From Paracyclopina nana (lineage: Eukaryota; Arthropoda; Copepoda; Cyclopoida; Cyclopettidae), in contig JAGUCH010000009.1 of assembly GCA_019096065.1 (NCBI GenBank), positions 4,288,001 through 4,352,000 of the forward strand: 64,000 nucleotides of DNA, read 5' to 3'. The notes beneath the pieces are model-generated. The model was not told where the DNA came from. It worked only from the letters and a program-made list of their open reading frames with translations, and did no database searches. This document shows, piece by piece, positions 25,101-35,647 of this stretch (within the stretch, counting starts at the first letter, position 1; the number at the start of each line of letters is the position of its first letter). The position numbers and the translations under genes were made by a program.

Positions 25101-26911
25101 AAAAGTACTCTCTTGCCAGGAAACACTTTCTCAATAACTAATGGGCTGCTTTTTTCCAGAATCCAACCTCCACATTTTCCAATCTGCTGAAGCCGAGGCC
25201 GGACCTTTTATCCGAGGTCGCCAACTCGTCCTCCTCGGGAGTGGAGGCCGCGCACCGTTTCGCAGCCATCTTAGCCGCAGCCGCAGCCTCCGCCGCAGCT
25301 GCGAACAGCTCACCAGACTCTAAGCATTCTTCAGACATGAAGGTTCCTCCGATCTCTCTGCCCTCGGGGCTGCCCTTCAGCCCTGACCTCCTCTGGAGGT
25401 ATCCCAACCCTTTTCTGCCCCCGCCATCGCCCCTGGAAAGCCAGCTCAAGGCTCACTTACCAGGCGGCCTGGGACACGACCCCAGACAGTGGAACAGGGA
25501 CGATGTGATGATCTTTCTCAGATACTGCGAGCGAGAGTTCGACCTCGACAAAATCGACCTCGACAAATTCCAGATGAATGGTAAGCGCACTGATTATCTA
25601 CACTCACGATTAAGGTGAAGATTTATTTATCTTTGCCACTTGCAGGAAAAGCCCTTTGCTTGCTGAGCAAAAGTGATTTGGCCGAAAGGTGCGCCGGAGC
25701 CGGCGACGTGATCCACAACATCCTGGGCATGCTGCAAAGGGAGACCTTCGGGATCCCTCCCAGCAGTCCGAGGCCGCCATTGATGACGCCCACATCCCCA
25801 GCCATGCCATTAAGCCCACACGCTTGGCCTCTTTTGAGCCCCTCCATGGCCGCCGCCGCCGCGGCCTCCGAGGCCGGTTTCCCCAGCCTCAGCCATTTGA
25901 TTTCGCAGGCCAACTCCGTGACGCTGAGCCCAGCGCCCTCCATCGAGTCTCAGAATGGAGGCTCGCCCAAGGTCAGCATGTCCGAGGTCATTTCGTCCAT
26001 CCACCAGCTCTACCCTCCTCCGCCGAGGCCGGCCTCGAGTGGCAACAACAGCCTCAGCGTCCCGCCACCACTGAACAATTTGGGGCGGAGGTCGCAGTCC
26101 GCCTCCTCTTCGCACTCCGACTCCGAGGACTCGAATGACCTCAAGTCCCCGAGGTCGCCCAAGGAGCCCACCTCCACCTCGAGCAACGGGAAAGAGGCCA
26201 ATAACGGCGAGACTCCGGAGCTCAACACGAATGGCCGCCTGCTGTGGGACTTTCTGCAGCAACTGCTGAACGACTCGCAACAGAGGTACACCTCGTACAT
26301 CGCATGGAAGAACAAGGACACGGGCGTGTTCAAAATCGTCGACCCCGCCGGGTTGGCCAAGCTGTGGGGCATTCAGAAAAACCACTTGTCCATGAACTAT
26401 GATAAGATGAGCAGGGCGCTCAGATATTACTACAGGGTCAACATCCTGCGCAAGGTCCAAGGGGAGCGCCATTGCTACCAGTAAGCAGCTCGCCCGTCAT
26501 TACGTAACACCCACGTGTACTTTAATTTTCTCTGCTAGATTTTTGAGGAATCCCAGCGAGTTGAAGAGCATCAAGAACATCTCGCTGCTCAGGCAGCAAA
26601 TGGAGGCTCAGGCCAATGCCCAAAAGCTGGCAGCTCAACAGGTGGCTCATGCCGCACTGAGGGGCCTCGAGGCCAAGATCGAGGCCAATGAGGCCAACAT
26701 CCACCACGATGAGCCCACTGACCTCACTATGGATGCAGAGGAGAAGGCCCTTCGAATGCGAGAGAGGATCGAGCGGGAGAACCGCTCTATGCGAGCTAGC
26801 CACGAGGATCAACAGCAGCAGTCACTACGTGACCGGGAGCAACATGATCCGCGACACAACCAGTTCGATTTCAGGCACCTGATTCCTCAAGTTTCAATTA
26901 AATCCGAATAA
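19194..26911 (+). CDS. aop: ETS-family repressor, Yan/Anterior open (TEL/ETV6 type)
   Basis: Four coding exons: 19194-19265, 25160-25580, 25646-26480, 26539-26911, encoding 566 aa. Residues 131-196 are a pointed/SAM domain containing FLRYCEREFDL and QMNGKALCLL. The ETS domain is residues 361-446 (LLWDFLQQLL, NYDKMSRALRYYYRVNILRK). Having the SAM domain before a more C-terminal ETS domain, and the SAM sequence itself, fit Yan/TEL rather than Pointed. Between them lies a Ser/Pro-rich segment with many SP/TP dipeptides (about 204-230 and 330-335), as expected for MAPK targets. PTDLT (502-506) resembles the CtBP-binding motif. Family role: a SAM-polymerising nuclear repressor inactivated by Ras/MAPK. 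The ATG at 19194 is the only in-frame ATG in the first exon, and the reading frame is open upstream of it. The first exon is supported by phase and donor quality, not by homology. Confidence 0.93.
22215..22436. mobile_element. MITE with TTA target duplication in aop intron 1
   Basis: A 222-bp element starting GGCCTGGTTCACCTGC and ending GCAGGTGAACCATGCC, flanked by TTA at 22212-22214 and 22437-22439. The interior is rich in CGATATT/AATATCG motifs. The GGCC ends and 3-bp TTA duplication suggest another PIF/Harbinger-like family, distinct from the one at 10198. Confidence 0.88.
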
Positions 26912-27503
26912 TGAGAAGAAATAATCATAGGAATATAATCAGGGTTGCTGTGAAATTCAGACTGATAAGAGACCATAAGTGATAAAAAATACTAATTTTC
27001 GTTTTTGTCTTTTGCCAAATTACTACTTCTACTACAACTATAATATCCGAAAATGTGTGTGTGTATATACAAAGCTCAATGTCCTCCCAAAAGTACCACT
27101 GGTTGTTGCTCTATGTTTTCCCCACCCGCACAAATATCACACCCTTCAAACACTACTCCGCATTTTGTCGAGAAAATGTTGGTCTCCGTACAATGCATCT
27201 TACTTCCTCCCTCAAAAAATGAATTGGTGTCGACAATCAATACTATACTAAAAGAATTCACATGTTATATCAGCTAAATATGGCAAGTGGTGAAAGAACT
27301 AACGCGTTACATGTTTCTTTGACTGCGATCAGCACAAATATTACATATATTCCGTGTATTAACAATATATAGAGCGAATAAAATTCTCATTTTTCTCTTT
27401 AAGAACGGCTTTCCACGATGCTAGCAGTAATGTCAACCTCATTAAAAGACTTGAATGAATTGTTTCTGCTTAGAGAGCGATAACAAGGAGGTTGTACGCA
27501 CTA
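26912..27503. other. Shared 3' region of aop and the convergent THAP gene
   Basis: AT-rich 3' untranslated sequence of aop, with AATAAA at 27377-27382 as the likely polyadenylation signal about 470 bp after the stop. The convergent THAP gene ends at 27504. No further gene seen. Confidence 0.6.
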
Positions 27504-30500
27504 CTACTTCTTCTTCAAGCCAAGTTGCTGGGCTTGCTCGGGTGTTATTTGAATGATTTCATGGCAGTCATCAAGCAGGATTACTTTCCCATCCAAAAGG
27601 CCACCTATGTTGGTGGAAGCAACTTCGTCAACCGTAGGCATAGTGATAAGCTGCTTTCGCTTCCGGCCGCGCCTTTTAGTGAGGCTTTCCGGATTTCTAC
27701 TGTCATCAATTGTAGCAGTAGCAGGCTCGGGTATTCTCGGTGGAAGGACGTCATCAGGTATTCGACGAGATTTGGCTCTGTGAATGAGGATTTGTCATTA
27801 CGCAACTCCTACTTTGCTTGGAAAATTGACTTTTTTTTAGCCTAATATGCATTTACATGCTAAAAGCTACTTCCAAGTCAAGCCAACTGCTCCAAAAATG
27901 AAAAGTCTTTTCATACCTAACTTGCCTAGACGTTGGTAAGAATCCTCCTCCGGCTGCTGGAGCGAATCTGAAACACACGGATTATACAGATTAGCTCTTT
28001 AAGTAATTGCTTGCTAATAATGTGAATCCAGCAAAATATTTACGAAACCAGAGAAGAAAGCGCGGCGTGATTTTCAAGCTCACGAATCCGGTTTCTACTT
28101 ACGTCATTCCACAAAATTGGTGGATTGAAGAGACTACTTTAGGAATAGTATGCGATATGCTCAGTAGTCAATAGTGACCTTACCTCACTTTTTCCCTATG
28201 AAGAGTGTGCTCCACCATTTCAGCCCACAGAGCTCGCTTTTGCAGACGGGATGTGTAGATCGGGCTTATTCCGATTTTGGCTATCAGAGTGTCAGCCAAC
28301 TTGAGCAGAGCATTGCACGCCTGAACGACTGCTTGACCAGTGGATTTGGCAACCACACCACACGGAATTGCGATGTTTTTCATATATTCACGAACGGCTT
28401 GGATTTCTCGACTCTTGGCACAGTCCAAGCTATCATATTGCGCGACGTCTTCCGGGTTAACGTTCATTGCATCGAAAAACTTGTGAGAGCTTTCCATGAA
28501 GCCAACTGTAGCTTCAACGTCATTTTTAGGCCACATTTCTGCGTCCACGCTGGCATAGTGTCTAAGCGCATCTATCACTTGAGGGCTAAACAAGAAGAAA
28601 ATGATGAATATCTAGCACTAGCAAGCGTAGCAATGACGTGAATCCAAGGCTCAATTACGCTACGTAGAAGATCATAATTCAATTTGAAGCGATTCAATTT
28701 ATCATGTAGCTATGAAATGTAACTCTAGTAAAGCTTACTAAAAGGAGGATATATTGGACAATGAAGATTACCTGAAAAGTTGCGCAATGAGGTCGATTCG
28801 AGCTCGCTCCAATCTATGAGATTTGATGATTTGCGACACTGGGCCCTGCAAAATGGGTGCCTTTCGCTCGTCTTCCTTAAGACCCTCTTCAATGTCCTTT
28901 AAAGAGGCTAACAAAACCCACGAAATCGAACCTGCATCCGGATCGTCGTTCTTTCGATCCACAGGGAACTCTTCCCGCCGAAACAAGTCATTTCTGATAG
29001 ACTGTATTAATCCAACTGGGTCGAAGCTCAAAATCAAGTCTGCATCTTGGTCACATGGGTGCTTGATGACAGGCTCGTTTTCGAGGTTCTCGTCAGTCTT
29101 TCGAGAGAGCAATTTGAAGATCTTCTTGTTCGTTAAACTATGGGCACCAATAACAACCAGAACTTGGAATCCAATTTGGTGAAGGCTACTGAGAACTTCA
29201 AGCAACGTTTTCTTCATGAATTCGATGCTGGGATTCATGACAGGGTACATGGCTACGACCTTTTCAACATTATTAGTCAATTACCTAAAACTAAGTAAAT
29301 GAAGACTTACATGGTGAAAGTTCTGTGCGATTCCTTGGACCATATAACAAATCATTTTGGTAGCCAAGGCATCACGAGGAGTGGCCAATGCAGTTTCTCC
29401 AGACTCATCTTCGCCAATGGTATCATTGACAGCATGGCCAATTATCATGCCATTGCTGTCGAAATTCAACCTTGGAGTAAGTAGAGTCTCATCAATGATC
29501 ACAGACACATATCGATCAAGCGGGGACATTTTGTCAGCCAAAGACTTCAAGGCTGAGATTCGGTCATTGGTAAGCCCCTGAGGAGCCTTCACAAGGTTGA
29601 ACGGAGTCAGCACATTATCCGGAGGCAGGATCAATTGGTCACACTCTCGCAACGTCTAAAAATTGACTCAAGAACAGGAAATCGTCATAAGCAAAAAAGG
29701 AAGCTTACAGAATATGCTTGTTTGGATTGGGCTCTAACCAAGAGTGCCAGCCTAATTGCAGAGGGGGTAAAACTTGGAACCTTGTTGTACTCTAAGCATT
29801 TTGTACTCCATAATGTCATTTGGTTGGAAAGGAACTTCAGGGCAGACCCGAGTCTCTCGTCAGGGCTTTGATCGACATTGTTCAGGCACCATTTCCCCAT
29901 AACATTTAAACAGTGTGCGTTCATTCTCAATACTTCTGGCAATTTTGGAACTGGATCACTCCTTGCTTTAAGCCTTCTTATGAAGCTCTGGACTTTTTCC
30001 ATAGTTCGTGGAAAGATGGTTTGGAATTTCATGTTGAAATCCTGAGGAGCTACGTAACACAGTTCGATTTGCTCGCCTCTTCGGATCAATGTCATCTTGA
30101 AGTCTTGAGTTTTGTCAATGACCAAACACTCACCAATCATAGGCAAAATTGGCATTTCTTGATCATGGTCAACATCTGGAGGTAAAGTGGTTTTGTAGAA
30201 GTAGAACTTCGATTCAGATTCCAGCCATCCCCATGGACTAGAGCTATTCCGCTTGAAAGTATCTAGCATTTTGTTGGCAGTGATATCATTGAGATCTTCG
30301 TAATCTGAAGATGAGTCGTCTTCCTCTTCATTTTCGTCAATGTCATCTTGAGCCGAGTGGTGCAATTTTAAAATCTGGTCAACATATGCAGCTTTTTCAT
30401 CGTCAGTAGGGTTGACCAAGAATGACTTCTTTGAGCGTTTATTCGACTTTTTAGCCAACTCCCTTGAAATTGCTTGAACATCAACATCTGGAGGAGGATG

Positions 30501-30790
30501 CAAAACTGGAGCTGCATGCTTGAGCAACTTTTTCCTAGATCAAAGATGTTACAGGTGAATGTAATGCAATAATTCAGGTTGACTCACTTGTCTCCAACTT
30601 GAACAACGGATTCAGGGCGAAAATGACGTGAGCAGAACACTGCATGATCCGGAAAATGTCCCTTGAATTTTTGCCCGCTGAATTTCTCCCATTTGATTCT
30701 GTCGGAAAAATTGGACGGCAAGCAAAAGAATGTCACATTTTCTTCGCATTTCAGCGAATTGGGGCAAGATTTCACGACGCAGACCAGCAT
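27504..30790 (-). CDS. THAP-domain protein derived from a P-element-type transposase
   Basis: Eight exons on the minus strand (5' to 3'): 30790-30588, 30534-29709, 29655-29311, 29259-28772, 28585-28184, 28136-28103, 27956-27917, 27775-27504; 869 aa. The N-terminus is a THAP zinc finger: CVVKSC, then CSRHF, with HAAPVLHP in place of the usual AVPT box. An acidic linker follows. RYVSVIIDET (Asp398) matches the first catalytic aspartate block of P/THAP9 transposases, and FDPVGLIQSIRND (537-549) matches the GTP-binding insertion block. The second catalytic position, normally CD in a VxxCD motif, reads VVIGAHSLTNKK (493-504), with no aspartate. The C-terminus has an AT-hook-like KRRGRKRKQ. The intact spliced frame and missing catalytic residue suggest a domesticated DNA-binding gene. 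Exons 6 and 7 and the start of exon 8 are the least certain; the intron at 29260-29310 is only about 51 bp. Confidence 0.82.
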
Positions 30791-31019
30791 TCTAACTCTT
30801 TTTAGGACATTTCGCTCGTCTCTGTTTAGTTTGACAATTTTTTAACCGACACTTTGACGGAAATTTGTTTTCGAACAAATAAATCCCGAATTTGGCGCTT
30901 TTGATAAACGTTTGGCGAACATATGTAGCTTTGGCGGAAGAAGCGACGAGAGTACAATTTCAAAACAATAACAATAACAAAAGCGTTTGAAAAACGTGGT
31001 AAATTATTGAAAATATGTT
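30791..31019. promoter_or_regulatory. Divergent promoter between THAP gene and POLR1F
   Basis: Only 229 bp separate the two start codons, which are on opposite strands. Both genes must therefore start transcription inside this interval, unless remote noncoding exons exist. I see no clear TATA box. The stretch AACAATAACAATAACAAAAG lies just before POLR1F. Confidence 0.6.
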
Positions 31020-32434
31020 ATGAACTCTAAAGCGCCGGTTTTGACACTTTCAACCAAAGCGAAAAAAGAAAGCATGCTTCCAATTGACAAATTGGAGAAA
31101 CTTGTTGGTAAGTAGAGACGAAATGGTGGATAAACAGACGAAAAAGGACCTTATCTCTATAGGCACTAATTCCATGTTGTCTTTCAGGCGAACCTGACAG
31201 CGGCATTGAGAAGGTCAGACAGGTTGTGCACGTGGCAATTCATCCAAAATATGTCAACAATATTCCTTTGGGGCTGGTCAACCACTTCAACAAACAAATC
31301 AATCAATGGCATCCCCAGCTGAATGGAATTTTGGCAGGGTATGGAAGGCTACAGCTAAAAAGGCCCACAGGCTCGCTGATTCATGAAGAAGCCCATATAC
31401 ATCTGGATGTTCAGTCTGATTTCTGGCTGTTTCGACCCCTCATTGGTCGTCAACTAAAAGGAGTCGTGAGCAAAAAGAGCCCTACTCATGTGAGCTGCCT
31501 TGTGCATGGGGTCTTCAATGTTCCATGCCACAAGCCGCCTAATGTTAAAGAATGGTGGGGAGTCAAAGCCAAAATGAAGCAAGTTGTCCGCCTCACTGTT
31601 CTCAAGACTGACATGTCTCAAAAAGTTCCTTTCATACTTGGCAACTTACAAAACATCGGGCTTGATGGCTCAGAACCTCAAGAAATGGTGCTCGAAGAAA
31701 CTGTGCCTAGTCCTCTAGTTGAGGAAGTGTCGGACCATGAATGGTCTGAAATGACGAATGCTGAGCCAGAACCTACGTCTTCTCCGAAAAAATCCAAGAA
31801 AAGTCGGAAAACTAAGGAGCCGTCTACCGTGGACGAAAGTACGGCTGATCTCGATAACTCGGAGGTTGACAAAACGAAAGAGCTTCTTATCAGCTCTATA
31901 TTGAACGAAAGCATCTCGAAGAAGAAAAAGAAGAAAAAGGACAAAGAGAAGGAAGACAAGTCTAATGGCATCCCGGAGGAACCAGAAAAAGCTCCTGAAG
32001 AACCTCCCCAAACAGAGGCTGATAGAACTAAAGAATTGCTTATTAGTTCACTACTAAACGATAGCATATCAAAAAAGAAGAAAAAGAAGAAGGACAAGGA
32101 TATGGAAAAAGAGGTTGAATTTGAGGCACCAAGCTCACCTGTCAAGAGAAAAACCATGTCTCCCATTAAAGAAACGCCTGCCAGGAAAAAGTCAAAAAAG
32201 GAAGTTTCCTTTGATGCATCCACTCCAATTGTTGAGAAAATGCCAATGGAGGACGGTGATATGAGTTTAACAACCCCAGATGAGCCTGGGCCGGAAATGG
32301 GGAAAAAGACGAAAAAGTCCAAAAAGGAGAAGAAAGAAAAGAAGGAAAAGAAAAAGGAGAAAGGAGCAGACTTGTCCAATGCACAAGAAGCATTAATAAT
32401 TCAAATGTTGAAAAATATGCAACAGAAAAAGTAG
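31020..32434 (+). CDS. POLR1F: RNA polymerase I subunit RPA43
   Basis: Two exons, 31020-31107 and 31188-32434, 444 aa. The conserved N-terminal RPA43 region includes VVHVAIHPKYVNNIPLG, GILAGYGRL and IHLDVQSDFWLFRPLIGRQL, followed by the S1-like segment SCLVHGVFNVPC. This subunit pairs with RPA14 in the Pol I stalk and contacts the initiation factor Rrn3. The C-terminal half is a long Lys/Glu/Ser tail, common in animal orthologues. It carries a duplicated module TKELLISSxLNxSISKKKKK at residues 260-279 and 311-330, plus a degenerate third at the C-terminus (EALIIQMLKNMQQKK). The ATG chosen is the second of two overlapping ones; the first, at 31015, meets a stop after one codon. Stop codon and polyadenylation signal are nearly adjacent. 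Confidence 0.93.
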
Positions 32435-32435
32435 C

Positions 32436-32441
32436 AATAAA
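32436..32441 (+). terminator. Candidate POLR1F polyadenylation signal
   Basis: AATAAA starts one base after the POLR1F stop codon and ends one base before the last base of the RRP8 stop on the other strand. If used, POLR1F would have a 3' untranslated region of only a few tens of bases that is antisense to RRP8 coding sequence. Confidence 0.55.
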
Positions 32442-33784
32442 TCAACGTTTCTTGTAAAGGCACGGTTTCAGAGAAAGCTCCGGAGGCTTCTTCTTGCAGC
32501 GTGATACTCGTTTGAAGTCCATCAAGTAGAAATAGTCACTCTTGGTATCCTTCCACTTGACTTGAAACCCGTAATTGCCAACAGTCTGGATGAAGTCATC
32601 CAATGGGAAACTCTTGAATCGTGACACAACTTCTGCGATCTTCATTGTACCCCTGAAGAAAGACAGGCATGAATTGTAATTTGTGGTTTGATATAATCAT
32701 GATTTGAAGTACCCTGTTTTCAAGACTCTGTTGGCTTCTTTCAAAAAATCCTTCAAGTTGGTTCCCATCAGAGATAAGCAGAACACCACCACATCGCAGG
32801 ATTCATCCTCCAATGGCGTGTTTGCGAAATCGCACACTGTGACGTAGTCATTCAGTTTGACCAGATCAAAAGAGTGAACTGTGGCAATGTCTTTTAATGC
32901 TTTTGCAAGACGAGCCTCTCCGCACCCAAAATCGGCCACAACAAGTTTTCCAGACCTGAGAAGGATGATCGAGTTAGGCAAGTATGAAATTGAGCTTATT
33001 AGGTACTGACATTTTGATTATGGCAGCAGTAATCAAGTTTAATGGGTCAACTGGCCATTTTTCAGCTTGGGACTTGAAACCCTCATGATAGACTTTGAAA
33101 GCTTCAGGGTCTCTTTTGAACATTTTCAATGATTGAGATCCAGATTGGGTGTACAATTGCTCATTCAGGTGCCTGAACTGAGCACTTTTCAGCTTGAGCT
33201 TTTGATCGCTCATAGGCATTGGAGGATTTTCCTGGCTGCTTTGAGTCGCAAGCATTTCTTTGATTTTTTTCACATCAAACTTGCAAGGTTTAGCGTCAGT
33301 TTTCAGTTGATCTCCTTCGCCATTGACATGGAGTTTCTCTTCATTTTTAGAAGGTGAACCTTGGGGCTTCTCCTGTTTCTTCTTCTTGCTTTTTCCCGAC
33401 ATGAACTGAATGAACTCACTTTCGGATGAAAACTTTATGCCTTTCCTCAGAATAGAGCCAATTTCTGAGGAGCTAGAATTGCTACGCTTCATCTTTTTGC
33501 TTTTGGGAGGTGCAAGCTCAAAATCGTCATCGTCTTCAGTAATCAACTTTCGACTCATTCCTGGTGAGTTGATACATTTATCAACCTTTTTCTTCACCGA
33601 CGACGCAAAGGTTTTCAGCTTTTTGCTTCCAACTTCAGTTAGAGAACTCAGCGAGCTTGAACTGGTCTTTTTCTTAATCGTCGGAGGTCCATCCTAAAAG
33701 TGACGAACGTTAAGCTTTTGGATGCCGGCAGTTATAAAGCAATTAGATTACCTCGGTGTCTGACCAATTCGGCTCTTCAAACAT
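32442..33784 (-). CDS. RRP8: Ribosomal RNA-processing protein 8 (nucleolar methyltransferase)
   Basis: Four exons on the minus strand: 33784-33752, 33693-33011, 32955-32713, 32652-32442, 389 aa. The start MFEEPNW and the end PCLYKKR match the ends of animal RRP8. A Lys/Ser-rich low-complexity N-terminus precedes [11 protein letters not shown] and the Rossmann methyltransferase core. The SAM-binding motif is [13 protein letters not shown] (244-256), followed by [20 protein letters not shown] and [20 protein letters not shown]8/nucleomethylin methylates N1 of adenine in large-subunit rRNA and in some animals silences rDNA. It is tail-to-tail with the Pol I subunit gene, and the two stop codons are 7 bp apart. 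All exon phases join cleanly. Confidence 0.95.
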
Positions 33785-34064
33785 CCTCAATTAAGACTTA
33801 AAGCCAAAACGCTCAAAACCAAGATCTAAGTTTGCTTTTGTTTATGTATAAGTATAACTTAGTGATTTGACGAACTTTAACTGCGCTTATTTTTCCGTTA
33901 AATATCCTCGTTGAGTTTGTTATTATTTGATCACTATTTTTGTTGTCAAGTGAGCGGGTGTTAAAAGTGGAATTCACGGAATCTCGATAATAATAAAAAG
34001 ACTCAGCACTGCGCTGATTCACTGACACTTGAAAATAATCTCAAAAGCCAGGAAACTATGAGAA
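33785..34064. promoter_or_regulatory. Divergent promoter between RRP8 and the SLC49A4-like gene
   Basis: The 280 bp between opposite-strand start codons must hold both promoters, unless upstream noncoding exons exist. The sequence is AT-rich, with no obvious TATA box at a suitable distance. Confidence 0.5.
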
Positions 34065-35642
34065 ATGGCTGAAACCGAGCCTTTGATCGCCCAACCGGCT
34101 GTGGCGGAGGAAACTCCAGTGCTCCGTAGTAAGCTTCTGTAATTTCACAGAAATTGACTTTGACAATTTTTGGTTAGGCTCAGTCAACAAGAAATGGATT
34201 CTGCTGGTCGAGTTCGGTCTGCTGGCCTTATTGCAAGGCTCCATTTTTTTGGCCTGGAATCCAATCGCTAATTCGGCTCTCTACGCATTTGGTCCCTCGT
34301 GGTCAGCATCAACTTTTGCCTGGCAGCTCAATTTAGCCACGATAATGAGTCCAATCTTTCAATATCCGGTATGGAAATCCATGAAGAAGTTTAACTTGTC
34401 AAAAACGCTGACTTGGGGAGCGGTGTTTCCCCTCGTGTTGGCTTCCTTCATCAACTCCATGCCACTCTTTACCGGAGAGTACATTTCAAGTGAAGTATAT
34501 AAGTGGTTGTCATATGGAGCCTTTTTCCTCGTTGGTTTAACCGGAGTGGTTTTCTTTTCTTCCATCACTAGATTTTCATCTGTTTGGTTTCCACCAGGTA
34601 AGATATATACATCTTAGTTGCTTGCTTGCTAACTGCATTTCTCTCCTTTTTGAGGCGAAAGAGCAACATCCACTGGATTGGCTTGCACGATGGCAAATTT
34701 GGGGGGACTTTTACCTTCATTGATTGGCCCCCAAATTGTCACAGATCCTATTAAGGATCAATCTATATCACGCATTGATGTAGCCCAAGAAATTCATGTC
34801 TACATGTTGATGTTTTTTCTGCTCTCACTTCTACTCTGGGCCATTTTCTATTTCCATTTTCCAGACGTGGATGACGAGGTTGAAGGTAATAATAATTTTG
34901 CTAGTATCGAATTTATTCAATTGAACATTCGTTACATTATTTTCAGAACACGTAGATGAAGCCTCGTTGAAAAGTGACTTGGTTAGTATTTTCAAGTCCA
35001 AACACACTGTGCTCGTCATCCTGGTTGCAAGCTTAGGCAGCATTCCCCACATATGGGGATCCACTTTGCTCACAGTTACCTTGTCCCGCCTCAAAATCTC
35101 GCAAGTGTTCGTGGGTTTAACAACCACCATGGCCCTAGCAGCTTCAACCTTCTTCACAATTGTCATATCGAGAATAGCAGATGTGTATTTTACTCAAGAC
35201 TTGAAGAAATTGGTCATGTCCTTGCTGCCTATCCATGCGCTGTCAATGATTGTGATGAGCGTCCTTGTCTTGACAGGCTCTCATGACCAAAATCATCAGT
35301 GTAAGTGTATCAGCATTGTCTCTAACTCGGATATCAATTGAATTCTTTATTTCAGTTGGCATTGGCTTTTTCTTTATTGTTGCAATTGGCATTTTGAACT
35401 GTGTATCTCCGCTGATCCTGGAGCTCGGAGCAGAAATGAGTCACCCAGTTTCGGAGGAGATTATTGCTGGCGTTATCAATCAAGCCAACAACTTTTTCGG
35501 GGTGATTTTTTATCTTTTATTCAGCTATTTGACTGTGGAAAGGTGGCTGCTCTATTTGTTAATGAGCCTACCTGTGGCCACGCTTTTCATGTTTGCACTC
35601 ATTCAAGAAAGTTACCTTAGACCTAATACAAATTTGATCTAA
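34065..35642 (+). CDS. Major facilitator transporter, SLC49A4 (DIRC2)-like
   Basis: Five exons: 34065-34128, 34178-34597, 34655-34885, 34947-35300, 35356-35642, 451 aa. It begins with an acidic cytosolic leader (MAETEPLIAQP, with an EPLI dileucine-type sorting motif) and is followed by about 12 hydrophobic segments. WNPIANSALYAFG and RFSSVWFPPGERATSTGLAC are typical of the SLC49 family (FLVCR/DIRC2). The dileucine motif and overall form favour the lysosomal SLC49A4 branch, a pyridoxine exporter in mammals; the substrate here is inference. The stop lies 5 bp from that of the convergent small gene at 35648. Confidence 0.9.
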
Positions 35643-35647
35643 TACAG

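Noticed and set aside
25689-26472. Large antisense and alternative-frame ORFs over aop exon 3
   Set aside because: They are by-products of GC-rich, Ser/Pro-rich coding sequence. The sense frame carries the SAM and ETS domains.
27605-27805. Minus-strand frame overlapping the last THAP exon
   Set aside because: The neighbouring frame reads a longer, charged, coding-like sequence ending in two adjacent TAG stops and joins the upstream exons in phase.
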